Assembly: GCA_000802095.1 (NCBI GenBank)
Contig: JUEB01000015.1
Span: forward strand, 1 to 64,000
Source of the DNA: Peptococcaceae bacterium BICA1-7
GTDB lineage: Bacteria > Bacillota > Desulfotomaculia > Desulfotomaculales > Desulfocucumaceae
Direction of reading: 5' to 3'
Length of the DNA: 64,000 bases
Shown here: positions 54,217-61,486 of the stretch, piece after piece
Numbering within the stretch: position 1 is the first letter of the stretch
Layout of the letters: each line of letters begins with the position of its first letter
The notes under the pieces: generated by a model
What the model was told of the DNA's origin: nothing
Database searches by the model: none
The model's input: the letters and a program-made list of their open reading frames with translations, nothing else
Made by a program: the position numbers and the translations under genes

Positions 54217-54323
54217 TGTAACATTTGCAAACTACTGTGCTTCTTGCCAGCCAGGCGCCGGCTTTGGGAGGAAATGCAGTGGAAAATAAAAATCCAAATA
54301 ATTGCTACCAAGGAGGAATTATT

Positions 54324-55724
54324 ATGTCACGTTTTGCGCTAAAAATGAAATTATTGTTTTTATTGTTGTTTGTCAGTATACCCGGCCTGGCATGGGCCGA
54401 TGACGGCGGGGGGTTGGACAGTGGAGACACCACCTTCATACTGATGTCCACCGCCCTGGTGATGCTGATGACCCCCGGCCTGGCCCTTTTTTACGGAGGG
54501 ATGGTCAGAAAGAAGAATGTATTGAGCACCATTATGCAGAGCTTTATCGTAATCGGGCTTATATCGGTGCAGTGGGTGCTGTTCGGCTATTCACTGGCCT
54601 TCGGCCCGGACCAGGGGCATCTGGTGGGGGCGCTTAGCTGGCTGGGGCTGAACGGAGTGGGCCAGGAGGCCAACGCCGACTACTCGGCTACCATACCACA
54701 CCTTTTATTCATGGCCTTTCAGCTTATGTTCGCCATCATAACAGCAGCCCTTATTACCGGATCAATAGCTGAGAGGATGCGCTTTCCTGCCTTTTTGGGA
54801 TTCATTCTGCTGTGGTCCACCTTTGTATATGACCCTCTGGCCCACTGGGTCTGGGGAGTGGATGGCTGGCTTAGAAATTTGGGCGCCCTGGACTTTGCCG
54901 GGGGCACCGTGGTGCACATAAGCTCAGGTGTATCCGGGCTGGTGGCCGCCCTTGTGCTGGGCAGGCGCAAGGGGTATGGCACCGAGGCCATGATACCGCA
55001 CCAGCTTCCCTTTACAGTGCTGGGGGCCGCCCTTTTGTGGTTCGGCTGGTTCGGGTTTAACGCCGGCAGCGCTCTGGCGGCCAACGGCCTGGCGGCCAGC
55101 GCCTTTGTAGTGACCAATACCTCGGCGGCCATGGCGGCACTGGCCTGGGTGTTCGCCGAGTGGCTGCACCACGGCAGGCCTACAGTACTGGGGGCCGCCA
55201 GCGGAGCAGTGGCAGGCCTTGTGGCCATAACCCCGGCGGCAGGATTTGTGACACCCATGTCCTCGCTGGCCATAGGACTGGTGGCCGGGGCAGTCTGCTA
55301 CCTGGCGGTAAGCGTGGTCAAGAGAAAGCTTGGCTACGACGATTCTCTTGATGCCTTTGGGGTACACGGCATAGGAGGTATTTGGGGGGCACTGGCCACC
55401 GGCATATTTGCCACCAAGTCTGTCAACGAGGCCGGGGCCGACGGGCTCCTATACGGAAACGCCGCCCAGTTGGGCACACAGGCTATTGGAGTGCTGGCCA
55501 CTGTAGCCTTTGCGGGAGCAGCCACCTTTGTCATACTGAAGCTGGTGTCAGTGGTTACCGCCCTAAGGGCTACTCCTGAGGAAGAGGAAATGGGACTGGA
55601 CCTTTCCCTGCACGGTGAGGACGCCTACCCGGATATTATGAGCGGCTCTATATTAAATAGTGTTTATTCACCCGGCCATGTTTCGGCCAGCTCAGTTATG
55701 AAGCCGGGCATGAGCCTGAAATAG
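54324..55724 (+). CDS. amtB: Ammonium transporter
   Basis: 466 residues from ATG 54324, with AAGGAGG upstream; it begins with a signal peptide (about 1-25, GLAWA) as in Amt proteins. Eleven membrane segments; conserved [21 protein letters not shown] (first pore His) and [13 protein letters not shown] (second pore His). It conducts ammonium into the cell and is gated by GlnK, encoded 14 bases downstream. The leader places it under antitermination control like nif. Confidence 0.96.
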   Translation: MSRFALKMKLLFLLLFVSIPGLAWADDGGGLDSGDTTFILMSTALVMLMTPGLALFYGGMVRKKNVLSTIMQSFIVIGLISVQWVLFGYSLAFGPDQGHLVGALSWLGLNGVGQEANADYSATIPHLLFMAFQLMFAIITAALITGSIAERMRFPAFLGFILLWSTFVYDPLAHWVWGVDGWLRNLGALDFAGGTVVHISSGVSGLVAALVLGRRKGYGTEAMIPHQLPFTVLGAALLWFGWFGFNAGSALAANGLAASAFVVTNTSAAMAALAWVFAEWLHHGRPTVLGAASGAVAGLVAITPAAGFVTPMSSLAIGLVAGAVCYLAVSVVKRKLGYDDSLDAFGVHGIGGIWGALATGIFATKSVNEAGADGLLYGNAAQLGTQAIGVLATVAFAGAATFVILKLVSVVTALRATPEEEEMGLDLSLHGEDAYPDIMSGSILNSVYSPGHVSASSVMKPGMSLK

Positions 55725-55738
55725 AAAGGATTGGTAAT

Positions 55739-56077
55739 ATGAAAAAGATTGAATGCATTCTCCGGCCCGGAAAGCTGGAAGAAGTGAAAGAAGCCCTTAA
55801 TCAGTCCGGGGTGCACGGCATGACGGTTATGCAGGTGATGGGCTGCGGACTCCAAAAGGGCCGCAAGGAGGTATACAGGGGCACCGAGCTTACCATAAAC
55901 CTTCTGCCCAAGGTTAAAATTGAGATCATTGTAAAGGACAGCCAGGTGGAGGAGGTCATAGCCCTGATCAGACAGTCGGCCTTGACCGGTCAGATAGGAG
56001 ACGGCAAGATATTTGTCAGCTCTGTTGAAAATGCAGTTAGAATAAGAACAGGGGAAACAGGCGATGCTGCTCTATAA
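55739..56077 (+). CDS. glnK: PII nitrogen regulator (GlnK type)
   Basis: 112 residues, a typical PII trimer subunit with the C-terminal GQIGDGKIFVSSVENAVRIRTGE. In the T-loop Tyr46 is kept (EVYRGTEL) but position 51, the uridylylated/adenylylated Tyr of many PII proteins, is Leu. Control therefore likely rests on ATP/ADP and 2-oxoglutarate binding. Linked with amtB, whose channel it blocks in relatives. Confidence 0.94.
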   Translation: MKKIECILRPGKLEEVKEALNQSGVHGMTVMQVMGCGLQKGRKEVYRGTELTINLLPKVKIEIIVKDSQVEEVIALIRQSALTGQIGDGKIFVSSVENAVRIRTGETGDAAL

Positions 56078-56090
56078 TGAGCGGATAGGC

Positions 56091-56125
56091 CAGGAAAAGA
56101 CAGCCGGTAAGGCTGTCTTTTCCTG
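56091..56125 (+). terminator. Terminator of amtB-glnK
   Basis: CAGGAAAAGACAGCC (56091-56105) pairs perfectly with GGCTGTCTTTTCCTG (56111-56125). Confidence 0.8.
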
Positions 56126-56165
56126 TTGAAGTTTGAATTTTTTTTAAATACTGCTGCAAAACATA

Positions 56166-56214
56166 TTGTAAACTGCCGCTATAATCATATAATTATATAT
56201 AACAATGTACATAG
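56166..56214 (+). promoter_or_regulatory. Promoter and shared operator of the winged-helix ferredoxin gene
   Basis: TTGTAA (56166-56171), 16-base spacer, TATAAT (56188-56193). TATATATAACAATGTACA (56195-56212) overlaps the start point, matching the motif at 50897-50914 with one difference, and at the same distance from the -10. Confidence 0.58.
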
Positions 56215-56231
56215 AAAGAAGGTAATCAGAT

Positions 56232-57368
56232 ATGGGTCACCTGACCTTGGCCAAGGATGAGGTATACAGGGCGCTGGCCGAGCGGCTTGCGAAAAACCCT
56301 GTGGGGGCGGTTGTAAATGAAACTCTAATGAAAATACTTTATATTTTGTACGGTGAGCCCGAGGCCGCCATAGGCAGCAAATTCCCCATGCGCCCGGCCA
56401 CCATCGGCAAAATATCTGAAAAAACAGGCTTTAACATTGAGGAGCTTAAGGTCCACCTGGAAAATATGGCCCAAAAGGGACTGGTGGCCGATTTTCCGAG
56501 GAAGGGAGAGACTCTGTACTATCTGTCTCCCCTGGTGGTGGGCTGGTTTGAGTACACCTTCATGAGGGTTACCGACCGCATCCCCATGGCCGAGCTGGCC
56601 AGGCTGTTCAATGATTATCACCATGAAAAGGGAGTAACCGAAGAATTTTTCGGGGCTGAAACAAAAATGTTTAATGTGCTTCCCTATGAGGGTCACATTC
56701 CCCCGGAGGTTCAGTCTGAGGTGCTGACCTATGAAAGGGCATCACAGATGATCAGGGATTCCGGTGGCGGATCACTGTCCATGTGTTACTGCCGCCACCA
56801 GGCCAGGCATATGGGAAAAGCCTGTGACAATCCCGTGGAGGATGTCTGCACCAGCCTGGGGAAGGCTTCCGAGTTTCTTGTCAGAAGGGGTTTTGCCCGC
56901 CCTGCTGCGGTAGATGAGCTGCTCAGGGTGCTGGAAAAGACAGAAAGCCTTGGCCTTGTCCACATAGGAGACAATGTTCAGAATAACCCGGCCTTTATTT
57001 GCCACTGCTGCGGGTGCTGCTGCGGTGTGCTCAGATCCATTAACCAGACCGGAGTAATGTCGGTGCACCCCGGCAATTTTATCCCCCTGGTGGACCAGGA
57101 AAAATGTGTGGGCTGCGGCACATGTGCCCAAAGGTGTCATATAGGGGCCATCGAAATAATTGAGACTGTGCCCGGGGATAAAAAAAGCAGAAAGGCCTTT
57201 GTGAAGGAAGACCTCTGCATTGGCTGTGGAGTCTGCCTGGGAGGATGCAAAAAGGAATCCATAGGGTTTATACGCAGAAAAACCATTCATGTTCCACCAA
57301 AGAATATGAAGGAGCAAATGATGCAGATAGCAGCCCAGAAGGACAGGCTGAAAAACTTTATTGAATAA
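56232..57368 (+). CDS. Winged-helix, cysteine-rich 4Fe-4S protein
   Basis: 378 residues, GAAGG before the ATG. Residues about 25-90 look like a winged helix (IGKISEKTGFNIEELKVHL). A central segment has Cys185, 187, 199, 206 (MCYCRHQ, KACDNPVEDVC) and a dense CHCCGCCCG at 257-265, followed by two ferredoxin motifs CVGCGTCAQRC and CIGCGVCLGGC. Such proteins occur in anaerobic, often syntrophic or sulfate-reducing bacteria; the reaction is not known to me. The combination may couple redox state to DNA or protein binding. Not in the amtB operon: a terminator and its own promoter precede it. Confidence 0.72.
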   Translation: MGHLTLAKDEVYRALAERLAKNPVGAVVNETLMKILYILYGEPEAAIGSKFPMRPATIGKISEKTGFNIEELKVHLENMAQKGLVADFPRKGETLYYLSPLVVGWFEYTFMRVTDRIPMAELARLFNDYHHEKGVTEEFFGAETKMFNVLPYEGHIPPEVQSEVLTYERASQMIRDSGGGSLSMCYCRHQARHMGKACDNPVEDVCTSLGKASEFLVRRGFARPAAVDELLRVLEKTESLGLVHIGDNVQNNPAFICHCCGCCCGVLRSINQTGVMSVHPGNFIPLVDQEKCVGCGTCAQRCHIGAIEIIETVPGDKKSRKAFVKEDLCIGCGVCLGGCKKESIGFIRRKTIHVPPKNMKEQMMQIAAQKDRLKNFIE

Positions 57369-57408
57369 GATAGCCGCCAAAGAGAATAAAAATACGGTCC
57401 TTAAAAAG

Positions 57409-57548
57409 CCACAGAGTGCACAGGGGACACAAAGTTTTTTTTGGCCCGGGTGAATGCTATATTAATGTTTGTATTTTATTTTTTTACTTTAAGACCTGAG
57501 AGAAATGCCTAAGAGTAAAATCTCTGTGATCTCTGTGTCCTCTGTGGC
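57409..57548. repeat. CACAGAG inverted-repeat element, copy 6
   Basis: Left end CCACAGAGTGCACAGGGGAC (57409-57428), right end CTCTGTGATCTCTGTGTCCT and CTGTGG. The interior is in the opposite orientation to copies 2, 3 and 5 (AAATGCCTAAGAGTAAA, complementary in sense to TTTACTCTTAAGCATT of copy 2). Confidence 0.72.
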
Positions 57549-57597
57549 TAATAGAGACCCCGGAGGCTTTCAGGTAAAATACGGAATCCAGAATATT

Positions 57598-57624
57598 AAG
57601 AAACCCGGCTTAGCCGGGTTTCTT
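57598..57624 (-). terminator. Terminator of the HD-domain gene
   Basis: AAGAAACCCGGC-TTA-GCCGGGTTTCTT; it overlaps the stop codon of the HD gene by two bases. Confidence 0.75.
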
Positions 57625-58120
57625 AATCTCTTTCACGGAGGCTCAGGGCTATTGCCCTGCCTGTTCGGGTCTTAAAATTATAGTTGACCATTTTTTCGAA
57701 CCTGGCATAATTTCCTGAGAACACTGGAAATTCCGGAAGGTTGGCTATCAAATCGGCCTCCCACAGCGCCTGAAAGTCAGGCCCGTCTATTTTGGAACGG
57801 TGATGGTGGTTGCCTACTATGTATAGAACCCTGGCAGTTGTTTCAGGGTCTGCACCGGCCTCTTCCAGCACCTTTTTGGCCAGGGGTGGGCCTTCCCTGT
57901 GCTGGAAAACCGGGGCGGCTGATTTATACCGGACTAAAGCCTGCTTGATGCCAATATCGTGGAGGACGGCAGCCAGTTCCACAATTACTCTTGCTTTGTT
58001 TCCAGGGAATTCACCATTGTATATGGCCAGGGAGTGCTTAAGCACCTCCAGTGCGTGATTAATCCTTTTATGGTCATCCCCGAATATTGAATACATACCT
58101 TTTATGGTCTTTTCAAGCAT
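57623..58120 (-). CDS. HD-domain phosphohydrolase-like protein
   Basis: 165 residues of a small HD domain: DHKRINHALEVLKHS at 16-30 supplies the first His, VLHDIGIKQAL the HD pair and GNHHHRSK further ligands. Likely a metal-dependent phosphohydrolase of unknown substrate. Its start overlaps the end of the cysteine-rich gene by eight bases, so both are translated together. Confidence 0.85.
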   Translation of the reverse strand: MLEKTIKGMYSIFGDDHKRINHALEVLKHSLAIYNGEFPGNKARVIVELAAVLHDIGIKQALVRYKSAAPVFQHREGPPLAKKVLEEAGADPETTARVLYIVGNHHHRSKIDGPDFQALWEADLIANLPEFPVFSGNYARFEKMVNYNFKTRTGRAIALSLRERD

Positions 58121-58391
58121 GTTCTACTGGTATGTCCACTTTTTTATTGATTATGCCTCTCCATTTTTCTGACACTGTGATATGCTGTGGGGACACGGGG
58201 TCAGTTAATACAGCCAGCTCATCTGTGGGTACAAGATAGCTGGGCATTTGGCCGCCCTTTCCGAGGCCCTCTATGATGCCGTGCAGGCGGCTAACATTGC
58301 AATTTTCACAGTGCTTTCTGGTGAGCAGGCACTGTTCGCAGGCCCTCTGGAGAAGTCTGCCGATTTGATCAAAATCACTATCCATGAACAT
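58113..58391 (-). CDS. Small cysteine-rich protein
   Basis: 92 residues from the ATG at 58389-58391 (a weak AAGGATG lies upstream; the next ATG six bases later is also possible). Four cysteines in CEQCLLTRKHCENC near residue 20 suggest a metal or Fe-S site. No family recognised. Overlaps the HD gene and probably acts with it. Confidence 0.6.
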   Translation of the reverse strand: MFMDSDFDQIGRLLQRACEQCLLTRKHCENCNVSRLHGIIEGLGKGGQMPSYLVPTDELAVLTDPVSPQHITVSEKWRGIINKKVDIPVEHA

Positions 58392-58544
58392 AATAACCAC
58401 ATCCTTATAATAAATAAAAAGGGGCCGTATCTTCACGATAAGGCCTCTTTGCCGTCACCTGTAATATAAATATACTATTTTATAATAAAAAATACAATTG
58501 ATTATAGTAGTGTATACAGTATAATTACCCGGCAGTGTAGATGG

Positions 58545-59207
58545 CTATCTGGTGTTTGAGTAAATATATCTGGTTAATCCAAGGTAATCCGCCGGAGAAA
58601 GTCCCTCAAAGCAAACATTGACGATATATTTGCGATAGCTTTGCCCTTTGAGACCGGCCTGCTGGTTGAAATTTATGTCAGACATCTTTTTAATCTTCAT
58701 AACTGCTCCCCTTACCAGAAGGCTTCTGGTTGAATAGCCTTCCGGAATATAGAACTGGAACAGGAGGTACTCCCCTTCCTGATGAAACCTGGAGGAGTAC
58801 ATTTTTATACCCCCGGGGCTCATATTTAAGGAATAGGTTGTATACCAGGTTTCCTCCGGGTTTTTTAATTCCATATACCTTATCCGCAGCTCGCAGGGAA
58901 TACGGATGTTTTTTCTTCTTTCCTCGTGTTTTTGCCTGGAGGCAATCCGCACTTCCATATAGTCAGTAAACAATTCATAAACCGTGCCGTTATACAGGGT
59001 GGCCTCATATTCTCCGCTGTCGTTGATTATTCTTAGCTCAACCTTGCGCATGGTTTCCAGGGCAGGGTCCCGAAAAGCCGGTACGCTTAGAGTTATCTTA
59101 TCTCCTGAGACTGACAGCACATTGCAGGAATAAAAGATAGAGGAGCCCTTGGCTCTCAACCCCATGATGGCGTCCTGTTTTATATCGTCCAAACTAATGG
59201 TTTCCAT
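58545..59207 (-). CDS. PilZ-domain protein (YcgR-like)
   Basis: 220 residues: an N-terminal YcgR-like beta domain (about 1-95) and a PilZ domain with EERRKNIRIPC (RxxxR) and LNMSPGGIKMYS (NxSxxG), the cyclic-di-GMP binding residues. It would sense cyclic-di-GMP and act on motility or surface polysaccharide. Not linked to flagellar genes here. Confidence 0.88.
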   Translation of the reverse strand: METISLDDIKQDAIMGLRAKGSSIFYSCNVLSVSGDKITLSVPAFRDPALETMRKVELRIINDSGEYEATLYNGTVYELFTDYMEVRIASRQKHEERRKNIRIPCELRIRYMELKNPEETWYTTYSLNMSPGGIKMYSSRFHQEGEYLLFQFYIPEGYSTRSLLVRGAVMKIKKMSDINFNQQAGLKGQSYRKYIVNVCFEGLSPADYLGLTRYIYSNTR

Positions 59208-59379
59208 CTCTTCTCCTGTTAGGGTCTTATATGTTCGACATATTGAAACAATATAGGCATATTAAATTAATTATAACTTATTTTTAAATGAGAGTTAATC
59301 TATTTCTTTTTGGAGGGAAAAGGGGTGGCTTATAGAATTAGTAATAATACTGAAATAATGATTAAAAGAGGTGACTATA

Positions 59380-59502
59380 ATGGATCAGGTCCTTGAAAAA
59401 ATTGCCTGCCCGGTAAAGGACTGCGGGATGGTTTTTTGGGTGGAAAAGGGTGAGGAGCCCAGATATTGCCCTTTCTGTGGTGTTATAATAAATCTTGATT
59501 AA
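59380..59502 (+). CDS. 40-residue zinc-ribbon protein
   Basis: A short gene, MDQVLEKIACPVKDCGMVFW at the start, with CPVKDC and YCPFCG forming a four-cysteine zinc ribbon. GAGGTG lies before the ATG and an intrinsic terminator lies 23 bases after the stop, which support it as real. Function unknown. Confidence 0.65.
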   Translation: MDQVLEKIACPVKDCGMVFWVEKGEEPRYCPFCGVIINLD

Positions 59503-59524
59503 TAAAGACGTTATAGATTACCCT

Positions 59525-59566
59525 AAAAACCTTAGCCGGGATTTTTTCCCCGGCTAAGGTTTTTAT
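59525..59566 (+). terminator. Terminator after the zinc-ribbon gene
   Basis: AAAAACCTTAGCCGGG pairs with CCCGGCTAAGGTTTTT. Confidence 0.88.
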
Positions 59567-59666
59567 TAGCCTCAAATGTAAGAAAATATTAATAACCTGT
59601 TAAGCATTATGTAATTAGCACCGGCTATAATTACACTTAACAGTTAAAGAATAAGGGGGAATTAAT

Positions 59667-60155
59667 ATGTCCTGGAGCATTTTAAATTTTACCGGCGAAG
59701 AGATCATCAATCTGGCCACCGAAATTGAGAAGGCCGGAAAATCTTTTTATGAGGCGGCTGCCCAAAAGGTGGATATTCCTGAAGTAAGCGCCCTTTTTAA
59801 GGCTCTTGGCAACGAGGAGGAAAAGCATATAGAGGATTTTCAGTCCTTAAAAAAGCACCTTGACGGAAGTTTTACCCCGGAAGAGAGCTATCCCGGGGAG
59901 TACAGGGACTACTTAAAGGCTATAATTGATAATCATGTGTTCAATATAAAAAATGTCGATGAGTTTGCCATGGGCGCGGTGGTTGCCAGAGAGGCCCTGG
60001 CCGTGGCTCTGCGCTTTGAAAAGGATTCCATAATGATTTTCCAGGAGTTCATGAAGGTGGTTGATGAGCCCGGACGTATTATAGTACAAAAGCTTATCGA
60101 CCAGGAAAAGGAGCATATAGGCCTTCTGGCGCGTCTTAACAAGATTAAGTGGTAG
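59667..60155 (+). CDS. Ferritin-like (rubrerythrin-type) protein
   Basis: 162 residues of a four-helix bundle with diiron ligands in NLATEIEKAGKSFYE, GNEEEKHIEDF, VAREALAVALRFEKDS and IDQEKEHIGLL (E, ExxH pairs). The rubredoxin-like C-terminal domain of rubrerythrin is absent, as in the COG1633 family. Probably handles peroxide or iron; consistent with oxygen defence in an anaerobe. AAGGGGGAA precedes the ATG. Confidence 0.88.
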   Translation: MSWSILNFTGEEIINLATEIEKAGKSFYEAAAQKVDIPEVSALFKALGNEEEKHIEDFQSLKKHLDGSFTPEESYPGEYRDYLKAIIDNHVFNIKNVDEFAMGAVVAREALAVALRFEKDSIMIFQEFMKVVDEPGRIIVQKLIDQEKEHIGLLARLNKIKW

Positions 60156-60178
60156 TATATAATAAAATATTTATTTTT

Positions 60179-60210
60179 AAAAAAGGACCTGAAAACGGTC
60201 CTTTTGTTTG
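60179..60210 (+). terminator. Terminator after the ferritin-like gene
   Basis: AAAAGGACC-TGAAAAC-GGTCCTTTTGTTTG. Confidence 0.8.
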
Positions 60211-60324
60211 TGTTTGAAAAAATATGCAATATTACCGTACAATTTGGAAGGATAATTAAGATTGTTGTGGAAAAGATTAAGCTGGGTAAATATGGTGATG
60301 ATAATAGTATGTGAGGATAACATA

Positions 60325-61170
60325 ATGAAACAAAAGATGAAGGTGAAGTTCTGGGGGGTTCGGGGTTCCATTCCGAGTCCCGGTATGTTGACCAGTAAGT
60401 ATGGTGGAAACACACCCTGCGTGAGTATACACCTGGGTGAGGATAAAACCCTTATTCTGGATGCAGGAACTGGTATTCGCCAGCTTGGCAAAGAGCTGGA
60501 GCCGGTTTTAACAGATATTTTTCTGATAGTCACACATATTCACTGGGATCATATTCAGGGCTTCCCCTTTTTCGCTCCATTATTCCAGAAGGATAGGGTT
60601 ATATATGTTTTTCCATACCAAAGGGGAGAAACCATGTTTAATTCGCTGTTTGTACAGATGGATGGGGCACACTTTCCGGTAACAATGGATCACATACCAT
60701 CCAAGTGTTGCCTGGTAACGGAAGATATAACAGTTTTTATGCGTCAGCACGGTTTTTATATAACCCGCATTACCAATAACCACCCGGGAGGGGCATATGG
60801 ATTCAGGGTTGAGAATAACGGCCGATCTGTGGTCTACATAACGGACAATGAGCTGTTCCCTCCCGGGGGAGAAAACAGCTGGAACAGCTTTGTAGATTTT
60901 TGCAGGGATGCTGATTTGCTTATTCATGATGCCCAGTATACTGAACAAGATATGCCCTACAAGCACGGGTGGGGGCACAGCCTGGTAGAACAGGCGGTTG
61001 GTCTGGCCGCTTCGGCGGGAGTGAAGCACCTGGTCCTTTTTCACCACGACCCTGACAGAACCGACGATGAGCTTGACCTTATACAGGAGAGGACGTCCCG
61101 GGAAATTGGGGAAAGAGGGCTGGATATAAGGTGTTCGGTAGCCTATGAAGGGCTTGAATTGGAGTTGTGA
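60325..61170 (+). CDS. MBL-fold metallo-hydrolase (ribonuclease Z/phosphodiesterase-like)
   Basis: 281 residues from ATG 60325 with GAGGATAA upstream. Opening KVKFWGVRGSIPSPG is typical for a cyclic-phosphodiesterase-like MBL branch; metal site HIHWDHIQGFPFF, later NNHPGGAYGF, DNE, and LLIHDAQYT and FHHDP. Substrate unknown. Confidence 0.88.
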   Translation: MKQKMKVKFWGVRGSIPSPGMLTSKYGGNTPCVSIHLGEDKTLILDAGTGIRQLGKELEPVLTDIFLIVTHIHWDHIQGFPFFAPLFQKDRVIYVFPYQRGETMFNSLFVQMDGAHFPVTMDHIPSKCCLVTEDITVFMRQHGFYITRITNNHPGGAYGFRVENNGRSVVYITDNELFPPGGENSWNSFVDFCRDADLLIHDAQYTEQDMPYKHGWGHSLVEQAVGLAASAGVKHLVLFHHDPDRTDDELDLIQERTSREIGERGLDIRCSVAYEGLELEL

Positions 61171-61196
61171 AAAAACCGGCGAACGCCGGTTTTTTA
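61170..61196 (+). terminator. Terminator after the MBL gene
   Basis: AAAAAACCGGCG-AACG-CCGGTTTTTT; begins at the stop codon. Confidence 0.88.
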
Positions 61197-61198
61197 GC

Positions 61199-61376
61199 TT
61201 TCAGCCGTCAGCTTTCAGCTGTCAGCCTTCAAAAATTGCGCATACATGACTAGTCGCCCAAAGGGCGGCTTTTTATATAGCTATCAGCCATCAGCTAACA
61301 TCAATCCTAAAAGGAGTAATTTTATTCTCCGGGGTAGCCTGATTGATGACAGCTGACGGCTGATAGCTGTTCGCCC
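61199..61376. repeat. TCAGCTGATAGC-type repeat tract
   Basis: Several versions of CAGCTGACGGCTGATAGC and its inverse (TTTCAGCTGTCAGCC, GCTATCAGCCATCAGC, ACAGCTGACGGCTGATAGCT) form an inverted-repeat tract; a similar short tract lies at 27956-27986 after the nif operon. No gene seen. Confidence 0.6.
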
Positions 61377-61486
61377 GGAGGGCCAACATAATTATTGACT
61401 GGCTAATATTGGACATATAAAATGATTTTGTATAATAATAGAAATTAATGGTATTATTGGCGATTGGATGGAAGGGGGCTCTTGCT

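Larger units (their letters stand above)
54012..54218 (+). promoter_or_regulatory. amtB leader RNA with ANTAR-type antitermination elements
   Basis: P1 TACTC-ACTGGT-GAGTA (54028-54043) and, three bases later, P2 GGGC-ACTGAA-GCCC (54047-54060) both have six-base loops with A1 and G4. The 3' side of P2 is the 5' arm of the terminator at 54055-54098. A second unit follows: ATAATAC-GATGTG-GTATTAT (54149-54168) and TGGC-GAGGGT-GCTA (54170-54183), whose 3' side is part of the terminator at 54171-54216; here the loops have G1 and G4. The first unit matches the known ANTAR target architecture very closely. Confidence 0.78.
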
